DNA of 64,000 nucleotides, taken from the NCBI GenBank assembly GCA_046345315.1, contig JBKDKA010000232.1:60923-124922 (forward strand). The letters are read 5' to 3'. The notes beneath the pieces were generated by a model, which made no database searches, was not told the origin of the DNA, and was given only the letters and a program-made list of their open reading frames with translations. A program made the translations under genes and the position numbers. Positions 18,747-27,174 of this stretch are shown piece by piece; the first letter of the stretch is position 1; every line of letters starts with the position of its first letter. Source of the DNA: F1-80-MAGs062 sp046345315 (lineage in GTDB: Bacteria > Planctomycetota > Planctomycetia > Planctomycetales > Planctomycetaceae).

Positions 18747-19061
18747 TCAAAGATGGATCGGGATAAATCGCTCAAACTCTCCGGATACTGCTCGCTCCGG
18801 CGGGTCAATCCACGGGATGGTCGTCTGTTCAGACAGATGCTTCTGGATGGTTTCTCGAAAACGCCGGGCGATTGACATCAATATCGGGCGTTCCGAATCT
18901 CCCTCAGCGCAGATTCCCGGCAGATTCGCCGTGCGAGCCGTTAATCGCCCCGTTTCGGAATCACGGCGCAGGATGACAATACAGTTGAATACAGGGACGC
19001 TGCCCGCCCCGGAGCCGCAACTGGATTCACTGACGAGCGGAAGTGGATTGGGCTGACTCAA
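18747..19061 (-). CDS. Small HicB-like protein
   Basis: 104 residues if translated from the TTG at 19061, which is chosen because GGAAGGA lies eight bases upstream and the conserved-looking part begins soon after; the ATG at 19175 would add 38 residues of unlike composition and overlap the upstream region of a divergent gene. The core FNCIVILRRDSETGRLTARTANLP, AEGDSERPILMSIARRFRETI and the end ERFIPIHL resemble the HicB/DUF1902-type small domain seen widely in planctomycetes. No HicA-like toxin is adjacent, so it is probably not a toxin-antitoxin pair. Possibly co-transcribed with pyk. Confidence 0.65.
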   Translation of the reverse strand: MSQPNPLPLVSESSCGSGAGSVPVFNCIVILRRDSETGRLTARTANLPGICAEGDSERPILMSIARRFRETIQKHLSEQTTIPWIDPPERAVSGEFERFIPIHL

Positions 19062-19257
19062 AACCGTTTTCCTTCCGAGTCTACTAACTGAATGAAAGCA
19101 TGGGTAACATACTGCAAAAGAGCGGATGACGTCTATGCCGTCGTCGGCCACCGCGAGCTGAAAGTGCTGAATCACTCAGATGCCGCAGATCAACGTTTTG
19201 TCGGAGCTTTTCATGTTGTTTGCATCACGACCATTCTGCCACTGCCGGAGTTTCATC

Positions 19258-20490
19258 ATGCGAATCAGTTCCGGGACTCTCTCTTCAGTCAGATCTTCAT
19301 CGCCAACGGGCCTGACACGGGTGCTACTGACTGTTTCAGCCGGAGCGTTCCTGCTTTCGACGATCGCGACAGGGGCATCTGTGGAACAGGCTCTAACCGT
19401 CGCTGATAATTCAACGGTTGCTGATCAGGCAGTCAAATCAGTGGATGCGACGCCAGCTCAACCAGAAGCGAAAGCGGCTCCTCAGTTGACTGAGATGCGG
19501 ACGCGTGCCATGCAGTTTCTCGAGGTCACGCAGAGAGCGGATGGCTCCTGGACGAAATCAGACGCCGTCGGAATTACGGGGCTCGTGACCGCTGCTCTGC
19601 TGCGATCGGGGCGGTCCGTGGACGACGCGATGGTTTCAAAGGGGCTGGGTATACTGGTGGCGACGCAGCAGCCGTCCGGAGGAATCTTCGCTCCCGGAAG
19701 TCGACACGAGAATTACGAAACCTGCATTGCTCTGCTGGCGCTGGCTGAAGCAAACGCTGACGGACGCTACACGGCTCACATCCGGAAAGCAGAAGAGTTT
19801 CTGCGAGGTCTGCAGTGGGATCAGGGCGAAGGAATTGAATCATCCGACGGGGCTTACGGAGGCGGTGGTTACGACAGTCAGCAGCGTCCTGACATGTCCA
19901 ACACTCAGTTTCTGATCGAAGCTCTTCAGAAGGCTGGCGTCAGCAAAGATGACCCCGCCATGCAGAAAGCTCTGATTTTCGTCTCACGTGCTCAGAACCT
20001 CGAATCGGCTCACAATACGCTCCCGTTCGCCGGGAAGGTCAACGATGGTGGCTTCATTTACACGCCGGCCCGTGGCGGTGATTCCAAAGCCGGAAAAACG
20101 GAAAATGGCGGACACCGATCATACGGAAGTATTACCTACGCCGGGTTAAAGAGCCTGATTTTTGCCGGTCTGAGCAAGGATGATGAACGCGTTCAGGCTG
20201 CCACAGGCTGGATTCGAAAGAACTATACGCTCGAAGAGAATCCGGGAATGGGTCAGCAGGGGCTGTTCTACTACTACCACAGCTTCGCAAAGGCACTGAC
20301 AGCACTCGAAGAAGATCAGATTGTCGATGCCAGCGGAGTGACTCACGACTGGAAGGCTGAGCTGATCGCACGATTGAGTTCCATTCAGCAGCCCAACGGA
20401 AGCTGGGTGAACTCCGCTGATCGCTGGTATGAAGGCGATCCGAATCTCGTGACTGCATACTGTCTGCTTGCACTCAGTCACTGTGAATGA
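19258..20490 (+). CDS. Exported protein with prenyltransferase/squalene-oxidase repeats (alpha/alpha toroid)
   Basis: About 410 residues from the ATG at 19258, preceded by GGAG at eight bases; a signal-like segment (VLLTVSAGAFLLSTIATGASV) follows. The rest is built from toroid repeats: RAMQFLEVTQRADGSW, KGLGILVATQQPSGGIF, CIALLALAEAN, TQFLIEALQKAGV, SYGSITYAGLKSLIFAG and ARLSSIQQPNGSWVN, with a final TAYCLLALSHC. These QxxDGSW motifs are the fold of squalene-hopene cyclases and prenyltransferase beta subunits, but the cyclase DxDD acid is not found and the protein is exported, so a cyclase role is unlikely. Followed 28 bases later by menG. A paralogue is at 42991. Confidence 0.82.
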   Translation: MRISSGTLSSVRSSSPTGLTRVLLTVSAGAFLLSTIATGASVEQALTVADNSTVADQAVKSVDATPAQPEAKAAPQLTEMRTRAMQFLEVTQRADGSWTKSDAVGITGLVTAALLRSGRSVDDAMVSKGLGILVATQQPSGGIFAPGSRHENYETCIALLALAEANADGRYTAHIRKAEEFLRGLQWDQGEGIESSDGAYGGGGYDSQQRPDMSNTQFLIEALQKAGVSKDDPAMQKALIFVSRAQNLESAHNTLPFAGKVNDGGFIYTPARGGDSKAGKTENGGHRSYGSITYAGLKSLIFAGLSKDDERVQAATGWIRKNYTLEENPGMGQQGLFYYYHSFAKALTALEEDQIVDASGVTHDWKAELIARLSSIQQPNGSWVNSADRWYEGDPNLVTAYCLLALSHCE

Positions 20491-20518
20491 TCCTCTGAAT
20501 TGACTGGGAGCTTTCAGA

Positions 20519-21247
20519 ATGCCCGTTGACAAAACCGGAAATCGCATCCGCCAGATGTTCGGAGAGATTGCCGGACGTTACGACTTCATGAACCATTTCC
20601 TGTCCGCCGGCACGGACATCTACTGGAGATGGCAGGCCGTTCGCAGAGCTGCCCCATTCAACAGCGCCCCACTGCTGGATGTGTGCACGGGAACCGGTGA
20701 TCTCGCCTTCGCCTTCCGAAAGAAAATCGGGCCTGATGTCTCAATCATCGGCACGGACTTCACTCACGGAATGCTGCGCCGCGCCGAAGAAAAAAGCCAG
20801 AATCTGAACTGTGCCGGAAACGTTGCCTTCCTCGAAGCAGACACCCTGTCGCTTCCATTCAACGACAATACGTTTCAGGTCGTTTCGGTGGCCTTCGGGC
20901 TGAGAAATGTTTCGAGCACAATCGGTGGACTGAAGGAGATGACTCGCGTCTGCCAGCCCGGTGGCAAGGTGCTCGTGCTGGAATTCTCCATCCCCGGCAA
21001 CCGCCTTTTCAGCCGGGTTTACCAGTGGTATTTCCGCAATATCCTTCCACGGCTGGGTCAGCTGCTGGTTCAGAACCGTCAGGCGGCTTACGAATATCTG
21101 CCACAGTCCGTTGCCGAATTCCCGAATGGGGAACAGCTGACCGGCCTGATGGAAGAAGCAGGGCTGGAACGAACATCGTTCACACCCCTGACGGGCGGAA
21201 TCGCTACGTTGTATCTTGGCTACAAACCGTCAGAAACCCGGCATTGA
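20519..21247 (+). CDS. menG: Demethylmenaquinone methyltransferase
   Basis: SAM-dependent C-methylation of demethylmenaquinone (the UbiE/MenG family, also acting in ubiquinone synthesis in other bacteria), at the membrane face. 242 residues. Motifs: IRQMFGEIAGRYDFMNHFLSAG, the family N-terminal signature; LLDVCTGTGDLAFAF (SAM motif I); IIGTDFTHGMLRRAE; EADTLSLPFNDNTFQVVSVAFGLRNV (second signature); MTRVCQPGGKVLVLEFS; and a C-terminal GGIATLYLGYKP. GGGAG lies nine bases before the ATG. Lies 28 bases after the exported toroid gene, probably in the same transcript. Menaquinone is the expected quinone, but the other men genes are not in the window. Confidence 0.94.
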   Translation: MPVDKTGNRIRQMFGEIAGRYDFMNHFLSAGTDIYWRWQAVRRAAPFNSAPLLDVCTGTGDLAFAFRKKIGPDVSIIGTDFTHGMLRRAEEKSQNLNCAGNVAFLEADTLSLPFNDNTFQVVSVAFGLRNVSSTIGGLKEMTRVCQPGGKVLVLEFSIPGNRLFSRVYQWYFRNILPRLGQLLVQNRQAAYEYLPQSVAEFPNGEQLTGLMEEAGLERTSFTPLTGGIATLYLGYKPSETRH

Positions 21248-21409
21248 AGCGACTCTGACCGGCAGTCAGAAATCTTTTCCCGGAGAGTTTTCTCTCGTTG
21301 ACTCCGGGTCTCACCACCTCTCATCCTGCTGTTCATCCCGGCGCGAGTTCTGCGCGACGAACAACAATTGGTTTTCTGCCGGGGCGAAGTTAATCAGAGG
21401 GGTTGAGCC

Positions 21410-21997
21410 ATGCATCTGAAGCAGTTGATCGTTCCGGCATTTCTTTTCGCAGCAGCGACCATCGCTGCCGTTCCTGTGGGTGCAGCAGAAGATGCTGGCG
21501 GAACTCAGGCGCCAGCGTCTGTGGCCGCTCCTGCACCGTCCGAAGACGCAGCGGCACCTGCTGCTTCATCGGCGCACGAGAGTGCTTCTTCCGGCCTTCA
21601 GATTCCAGCGGAACATCAGATCCTGATCATTCCGGCTGAGAAGCTCCTGCGAGAAGATGTGCCACCCACCGTGCCATCCGGCGTCAGTGGTGATGCCCCT
21701 TCATCAGTGATCGTGATCGATCGCGACGCCTACAACCGCATCTATCGAACGATTCCGTTCAATCGAGCTGAATACCGTGCGAATCCGTCTTATCGACACG
21801 ACTCCACGATGGAGATCCTCACCGGGAACGCTCGTCATCAGACCATCGTCAAACACACGACTGTGAAACCACAGCCTGCGACGACTCCGGTGACGACTCC
21901 TGTCATTCCCTATCGATACAACAACTGGTCACGGGGACTGAACTACTACTTCTACTTCCCGTACTGGAACGCTCGCGGCTTCTATGGTTCCCTGTGA
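21410..21997 (+). CDS. Small exported protein, Ala/Pro-rich with an aromatic C-terminus
   Basis: 195 residues, family not recognised. A clear signal peptide (LIVPAFLFAAATIAAVPVGAAE) is followed by an Ala/Pro/Ser-rich segment to about residue 65, a middle part with SVIVIDRDAYNRIYRTIPF, and a C-terminus rich in Tyr, Trp and Asn (YRYNNWSRGLNYYFYFPYW). AGAGGGG stands a few bases before the ATG. Convergent with the DUF1501 gene 80 bases away. Likely periplasmic or surface-exposed. Confidence 0.75.
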   Translation: MHLKQLIVPAFLFAAATIAAVPVGAAEDAGGTQAPASVAAPAPSEDAAAPAASSAHESASSGLQIPAEHQILIIPAEKLLREDVPPTVPSGVSGDAPSSVIVIDRDAYNRIYRTIPFNRAEYRANPSYRHDSTMEILTGNARHQTIVKHTTVKPQPATTPVTTPVIPYRYNNWSRGLNYYFYFPYWNARGFYGSL

Positions 21998-22077
21998 TCG
22001 AACAGGTCGCGACAGAACTCAGAAGAGACCTTCTTCCGAATAGCGACTGAGCTGTCGTGCTGAAAGCACCGAATGGT

Positions 22078-23487
22078 TCAATAAAGTTCCGGAAGAGGCA
22101 TGAGCCCCTCCGTCAGAAACTGCGGTCGTCCGGAAAGATCCTGCAGCGTCGTCGCTGGGGCATCGATTCCGACGTTGCGATAAAGCGTGGCAAAGATCTC
22201 TCGGTAATCGACCGGGCGTTCTCGAACTTCAGCGGCCAGACGATCTGTAGATCCGATCGTCTGGCCGGTTTTCATTCCGCCACCCGCCATCAGGCAGGAA
22301 TTGACGCCGGGCCAGTGGTCCCGTCCTGCGGCACCGTTGATCCGCGGTGTTCTTCCGAACTCGCCCCAGGCGATAACCGTGACGTCATCCAGCAAACCGC
22401 GATCTTTCAGATCTTCGACGAGTGCTGTGATGCCCTGATCGAACATTGGAAGAGTCGCTCGAGCCTTGCGGAAATTGTCCGTGTGCCAGTCCCAGTTGAA
22501 GCCCCCTCGGCTTTCGCGTTCGAGGGGCCATGGGCTGAATGCAAGCGTTACACAGCGTGCTCCTGATTCGACAAGTCGACGAGCAGCGACGAAGCCCTCC
22601 AGAAGCTTTCCACCACCATGGACAGGAGTCGCTTCTTTCGGAACGCCGTAACGAGCCAGAACGGCAGGATATTCGCGACTCAGATCCAGCGCTTCCGATA
22701 GCTTTCTGGATGTCAGGACACCCATGGCCTGCCGAGTCAGTGAGTCCATGCCATCAAGAGCGTCTTTCGAGTCGGCAGCAGCTCGAAACTGATCAAGGCT
22801 GGTGAGCAATGCGTTCCGATCACGCAGACGATCAAGACTCAGCCCTTTCAGAACCAGATCACCCCGGCTCGCTCGATATGGTTCAAATCCGGAGTGCCCC
22901 AGGCCGAGAAAGCCTGGCTGAGCCAATGATGCTCGTGTCATGGATTCCGCCCGCTCGGAGGCCAGACTGATGTATGCGGGCAGAGCCGGGCTGACCGGCC
23001 CCTGAATCTTCGAGACGACCGCTCCGACAGAAGGCCAGCCTCCCGCTGCGAAGCCTGACACCAGCTGAGAATCACCCTGCTGCGGATGACTGTCGCGTCC
23101 CGTCAGGCACTGATGAACATTGTGGTCGTCGCGACCACCGCACAACGATCGAACGATGACGAAGTCCTTCATCGTTGAGGCAAGTCGCGGCATCAGTTCA
23201 CTGACCTGGATTCCCGGGACGGAAGTCTCAATCGGGCTGAATTCGCCCCGAATCTCTGTGGGAGCCTCCGGTTTCAGATCATACATGTCAATGTGAGGAG
23301 GCCCGCCGGGAAGCAGCACCATGATGATCGATTTGTGTCGCTGTCCCGCTCCGTTCTGAGCATCAGCCGCCATCAGGTTCGCTTCAGAAAAGCATCCAGC
23401 CCCCAGACCGAGCCCGCCGATTCGCAGAAAACTGCGCCGCGAAATCCTTTCGAAGTCTCTGGTATTCAGGCTCGGAATCAGCAGCAT
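22078..23487 (-). CDS. DUF1501 protein with Tat signal
   Basis: About 469 residues. The N-terminus holds a twin-arginine motif SRRSFLRIGGLGLGAGCF, so export in folded form is expected. The body is a DUF1501 domain (alkaline-phosphatase-like fold): SIIMVLLPGGPPHIDMYDLKP, EIRGEFSPIETSVPGIQVSE, LCGGRDDHNVHQCLTGRD, and the C-terminal VTVIAWGEFGRTPRINGAAGRDHW. In planctomycetes this family is usually paired with a DUF1549/DUF1553 gene; none is adjacent here. The ATG at 23487 is used; a GTG lies directly before it. Function is unknown; a sulfatase-like or hydrolytic role is often suggested from the fold. Confidence 0.88.
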   Translation of the reverse strand: MLLIPSLNTRDFERISRRSFLRIGGLGLGAGCFSEANLMAADAQNGAGQRHKSIIMVLLPGGPPHIDMYDLKPEAPTEIRGEFSPIETSVPGIQVSELMPRLASTMKDFVIVRSLCGGRDDHNVHQCLTGRDSHPQQGDSQLVSGFAAGGWPSVGAVVSKIQGPVSPALPAYISLASERAESMTRASLAQPGFLGLGHSGFEPYRASRGDLVLKGLSLDRLRDRNALLTSLDQFRAAADSKDALDGMDSLTRQAMGVLTSRKLSEALDLSREYPAVLARYGVPKEATPVHGGGKLLEGFVAARRLVESGARCVTLAFSPWPLERESRGGFNWDWHTDNFRKARATLPMFDQGITALVEDLKDRGLLDDVTVIAWGEFGRTPRINGAAGRDHWPGVNSCLMAGGGMKTGQTIGSTDRLAAEVRERPVDYREIFATLYRNVGIDAPATTLQDLSGRPQFLTEGLMPLPELY

Positions 23488-23845
23488 CACGGATTCTTTC
23501 TGTCAGGCGTGACCCCTCGCAGTGTCGAACTCCCGGCTTCAAACGCTGTGAAAGATTCTGGAGCGAAACGGCGGAAGCTGTACGGTGATTTCAGCCCCTG
23601 ACTCACCGTTGGGCTCAACCCCCTGGTCCGAAAACTCGGGGCCATTTCACCAGACCCCGAACCGAAGCAGATTCTCTGAAGACGAATCCTGTCGGTCCGG
23701 TGCTCCGCTGTTCTGACACAACCATAGCTGCAGCAGACTGAGAGTTCAAGACGATGATGGAACCGTCGTCACAGGAAGACGAATACAGGCCGCGAGCTCT
23801 TACTGTTGGTTTCGAAACCGGGACTGACTGCCGACGGTGTCGATT

Positions 23846-24982
23846 CTATTTCTGCAAAGGCTGCAGTTGCTGTGGTGCCTGTTCCGGTTCTGAACTGCGC
23901 TCTGCGGCGGCTGGCGAATTCGGGAATCGCTGCTGCAGTTCAGTCAGCAGTTGAATGCCCATCGCCTGCCGACCGGATGACTTCATGCATGTGGCTGCAT
24001 CCAGAAGTGATGCCGATGCCGCAGTTTCATCCTGAGGACACATCAACGGCATCCACAGAAAATGCCGAGCCGCTGCGTCATACTCGTGTCGAATCATTTT
24101 CGCTCGACCAATCAGAAACTCAGCGTATCCCCGAAGCTGCTGAGAAAACTCCGGTGCACGCCGCTGCCACGATCTGATTTCACCGTCCCGAAGCTCTTCC
24201 GAGCTGATGAGTGGACGTCTCCAGAGCTGAACTTCAGCGACCTGCTGAATCCCGGTATCACCGCCGACTCGAAGTTCCTGAAGACATCGGATGGCCGCAC
24301 TTGATTCGGTCGGATTCGCGAGCAGCGCTGAGGCAGCCATCAGGCGAATCAGGGACGATTCGGACGAAAGGTTACGAGTGCTTTCAGGTGACGGTGATGA
24401 TCTGTCGACGGAAGAATCTCGATCGTTCCAGATCAATGGCAGCAGAACCACATGCCTGGTATCAGGATCACTTTTTGCAATCTGTTCAATGACAGAAATC
24501 ATCCGTGCTGTCTGTCCGGAACTGCGAAGAGCTACGGCCTGAGAAGCCTGTATTTCTCGGACCACCCAATCGCGTCGTTCATCGTCTGCAGCTTCTTCAA
24601 GACGCTTCGCTGCTTCAGACCACTTCGCTTCCTGCAGAAGCAGCAGACCCTGGTTGTGCTGTTCTGACTTGTGAAAGATGAGCTCACTGATCTCCCGCAG
24701 CGGAATTCGATCCGTGCGATTACCGCCCGCTCTTCGAAGTTCCACGAGTTCTCCGCGCAGCTCTTCAATCACACCGGCGACCCGAATAGTCTGGCCTGTC
24801 ACTGCGTTTCTCTTCACAACGACGTCCGTTGTGACAAATGGCAGCACGGATGGTTCTTCTGCCCGACACGCCGGAAGGTCGATCAGTCCCGCAATCAGTA
24901 AAGCGACAAAGAACGCGGAAGTTCTCTTCTGCAACTGGATAGCCACCTGGTGTGGTTCAAAATCAACGATCAGTGTCGTCAT
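23846..24982 (-). CDS. Exported TPR-like protein
   Basis: About 378 residues. A signal peptide (SAFFVALLIAGLIDLPACRAEE) is followed by a small beta-rich domain (QTIRVAGVIEELRGELVELR, IPLREISELIFHKSE) and then helical repeats (LLLLQEAKWSEAAKRLEEAADDE, then AASASLLDAATCMKSSGRQAMGIQLLTELQQRFP) of the tetratricopeptide kind. The layout - signal, beta domain ending in I..L.F, then TPR - matches the gene at 31056, so the two are probably paralogues. It ends in a Gln/Pro-rich tail. The first codon may be the TTG at 24988; the ATG at 24982 is taken. Confidence 0.7.
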   Translation of the reverse strand: MTTLIVDFEPHQVAIQLQKRTSAFFVALLIAGLIDLPACRAEEPSVLPFVTTDVVVKRNAVTGQTIRVAGVIEELRGELVELRRAGGNRTDRIPLREISELIFHKSEQHNQGLLLLQEAKWSEAAKRLEEAADDERRDWVVREIQASQAVALRSSGQTARMISVIEQIAKSDPDTRHVVLLPLIWNDRDSSVDRSSPSPESTRNLSSESSLIRLMAASALLANPTESSAAIRCLQELRVGGDTGIQQVAEVQLWRRPLISSEELRDGEIRSWQRRAPEFSQQLRGYAEFLIGRAKMIRHEYDAAARHFLWMPLMCPQDETAASASLLDAATCMKSSGRQAMGIQLLTELQQRFPNSPAAAERSSEPEQAPQQLQPLQK

Positions 24983-25392
24983 GGTCAACTTCGAAGCAAT
25001 GATTGACCCTGTGTTGGTTCAGCGGTAAATGGAAACTGCTGGCGTTGGGGTCAGCGTGAAGCAGTGTATGACATCCTGTCAATGAAGTCCTGGCATCGTG
25101 CCATGACGGTTTGTCGCATGGTGCCAGGTCCGAAGGCTGAATTGTTGAGACGATGAAGGAACCGGCAGTCGAAGTCTGCCGTCTGTTGGGTATGGCCGCG
25201 CGAAGGACGCTCAGGTTGCACCTCTGCAGAACCTTGTCTTCCGTCCGGGTTGTGTCGATTATTGTCAGGTGCAGATCGATCATGCAACAGCCTGTCTTGA
25301 CAATGGCTCCTTGCCACCCAGCGTCGGACAGACGCCTGAAGGACGCCGAGCGTAAGTGGACGCTGCCAGATGGCTGATCGGGATCTGATTCT

Positions 25393-25533
25393 CGGCCCAG
25401 CGAGGCTGTGACTTCTTGTAGGGTGGGACCAGCGAAGCGCAGGCCCACCGCCATCAACGCTGCGAGAAGGTGGGCATGAATTTGAAATGATCGCTTGTCC
25501 CACTCGACGAAACCATTTTCTCACAGCCTCAGC
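25393..25533 (+). mobile_element. Dispersed 140-bp element with terminal inverted repeats, copy 1
   Basis: GAGGCTGTGA (25402-25411) and TCACAGCCTC (25521-25530) are a perfect 10-bp inverted pair. Between them lie GTGGGACCAGCGAAGCG, CATCAACGCTGCGA and CTTGTCCCA, all shared with a second copy at 63711-63849. No coding capacity. It resembles a miniature non-autonomous element. Confidence 0.65.
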
Positions 25534-25612
25534 GGGCCATTCGTTCACATTGCCTCGCCCAAAGCGGAGCGGCGCGCCAAAATGACCGGTGACGGTCTTG
25601 AGCAGTCATCCG

Positions 25613-25691
25613 GGAGGGCGAAGCTCCTGCTGAGCCGCCCTGGAGTTGCGACATCGATGGCAGAAGCGGCTCGGCAGGAGCCTCGCCCTCC
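25613..25691. repeat. 79-bp palindromic element with 26-bp arms
   Basis: The left arm (25613-25638) begins GGAGGGCGAAGCTCCTGCTG and the right arm (25666-25691) is its reverse complement with two mismatches (24 of 26 pairs). The loop is 27 bases. The same left arm begins again at the very end of the window (63985-64000). Confidence 0.75.
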
Positions 25692-26034
25692 CTGAACACC
25701 GCGATCCGTCGCTGCTGAAACCATTCCGTAGTTGTTCGTGTCGGTGATAACGGGTTTCTCGACACAGTTAGCGGTCAGGTTGTTTTCGTCACGCCGCGTT
25801 TCGTCATGCAACGATGAAGACAGCCTTCCGTCGGCCTCGCGCCGGCGGAGGCTACAATTGGCAGCTACAACAAGGCCTGCGGTGGTTAGTTCTCCGTCCG
25901 GTTTACCCGGGCGGAAGCAGCGAATTGAGCGGGGTCGGCCTCCGAATCGCCGGTTCCGCCTGGACAAGCCTGACGGAGACCCACCAGAGTCATCTACATC
26001 GTGTTGGTAGCTGTCGGTAGCTGTCAGTTATGGG

Positions 26035-26096
26035 CTCCGCCGGCACGAGGCCGACGGTAGCCGTGAGTTATAGCTCCGCCGACGCAAGGTCGACGG
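26035..26096. repeat. Two tandem copies of a GC-rich 39-bp unit
   Basis: CTCCGCCGGCACGAGGCCGA (from 26035) and CTCCGCCGACGCAAGGTCGA (from 26074) are spaced 39 bases apart, each followed by CGGTAGC. A third copy in reverse orientation is at 25828-25850. No gene overlaps. Confidence 0.6.
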
Positions 26097-26439
26097 TAGC
26101 TGTCAACGGGGTAGCCCGGGTTGCTTGCAACCATTGGGCTGGTATGGCCCTGGAGTTGATTCACTCTGGTGTCAGCATTCAGGTTTCTGTTCTATAACTG
26201 AACTGCTCTATATCTAAACTGCCAATGTGGACGTATCGGGCTGGACAGTCACGGACGCAGCTATCAGAACCGCAGTCATATCTGCCGGAACCTCCTGGGG
26301 CTTCGGCCCACCGGTTTCGCAGCAACCGGTGCCACCCCGCGAATCTCGTAGAACGGTGAAAACCCTTGAGGTGAGCGTACACAGCAGGCTGATGTTCCGT
26401 TCTGTTGCCCCGGAACCGCGTACATGGAGATCACAAGGT

Positions 26440-26949
26440 TTAGCGGATGGGTGGCTTGCCCAGAAGTCTTCTAATCAGGCCGATCTGGCCGGCATGCAGC
26501 ATTTCGTGATGTGAGCAGAAAAGGAGGCCACCGAATTTCGTCGGAAACGCGGCATAGGGCATATCCACGGGCTCGTCGAGCTGCTCGTCAGAAATCCCGG
26601 GGAGTTCTTCCAACGACTGCTGGAACACGCGATCGAACACATGCAGGATCTCTTCGGGAGACGGGTTGTTCGCAGGATCAGGATTCGGGGTCGTGCCTTT
26701 ACTGAACTGCTTTCGGAATGACGACGACATCAGTTCCGTGTCGATCGGCTGACGGCCTCGAATCCGAAACAGACAGAGCCCGTATTGGGCCATCGCAAGA
26801 TGACCAATCTGCCAGGCGATGTGGGATACACCATCATGAGGCTGGCGAAACCATTCGTCCCCCTGAACGTCGGCGATGAGGGATTTTGTATAATCTCTTG
26901 AAAACTGAATCTGCCGCACGGCAAGATCAAGGCGCTGCGAATCACTCAT
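26440..26949 (-). CDS. DinB/YfiT-like metal-binding protein
   Basis: About 169 residues from the ATG at 26949. It is a four-helix-bundle DinB-like protein: the first histidine segment is VSHIAWQIGHLAMAQYG and the second, near the C-terminus, is FCSHHEMLHAGQIGLIRRLLG; these supply the metal-binding triad of the superfamily. Related proteins include thiol-dependent transferases (bacillithiol or mycothiol S-transferases) and stress-induced proteins, so a thiol transferase is possible but not shown. Preceding in-frame codons to 27012 look unrelated. Divergent from the large TPR gene. Confidence 0.82.
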   Translation of the reverse strand: MSDSQRLDLAVRQIQFSRDYTKSLIADVQGDEWFRQPHDGVSHIAWQIGHLAMAQYGLCLFRIRGRQPIDTELMSSSFRKQFSKGTTPNPDPANNPSPEEILHVFDRVFQQSLEELPGISDEQLDEPVDMPYAAFPTKFGGLLFCSHHEMLHAGQIGLIRRLLGKPPIR

Positions 26950-27174
26950 CGACGGTAACTCGTTCACTGCGGAATTTTTGAAAAATGCGGCAAAACTGCC
27001 CACGCACGACAAGAAGTTGAGAAGATTAAATCGTTTCTGATATGGTTGCCAGCCGACGGTGTTGTCGCTCTATCGACTTTACGTTGCTGAGTCGTCCCGA
27101 ACAGGAGTACAATCCTCGCGGCTGGAGAATACAGTTGTTCTGCAGGATCCCGAGCGTTCCGCAGGATGCTGTGA

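Larger units (their letters stand above)
24983..26439. other. Gene-free, repeat-rich intergenic stretch
   Basis: 1.46 kb with no frame that looks coded. It holds a 141-bp repeat with terminal inverted repeats (25393-25533), a 79-bp palindromic element (25613-25691), three copies of a GC-rich word (25828-25850, 26035-26057, 26074-26096), and a hairpin CACCGGTT/AACCGGTG at 26309-26331. It looks like a site where small elements have accumulated. Confidence 0.7.

Noticed and set aside
23812..23835. GAAACCGGGACTGACTGCCG resembling the start of the 84-bp repeat
   Set aside because: Only about 12 bases match and the other end of the element is missing.
25480..25700. Possible remnants of a transposase gene
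   Set aside because: None of the frames across the repeat elements shows a DDE or HUH motif; they are non-coding inverted repeats.
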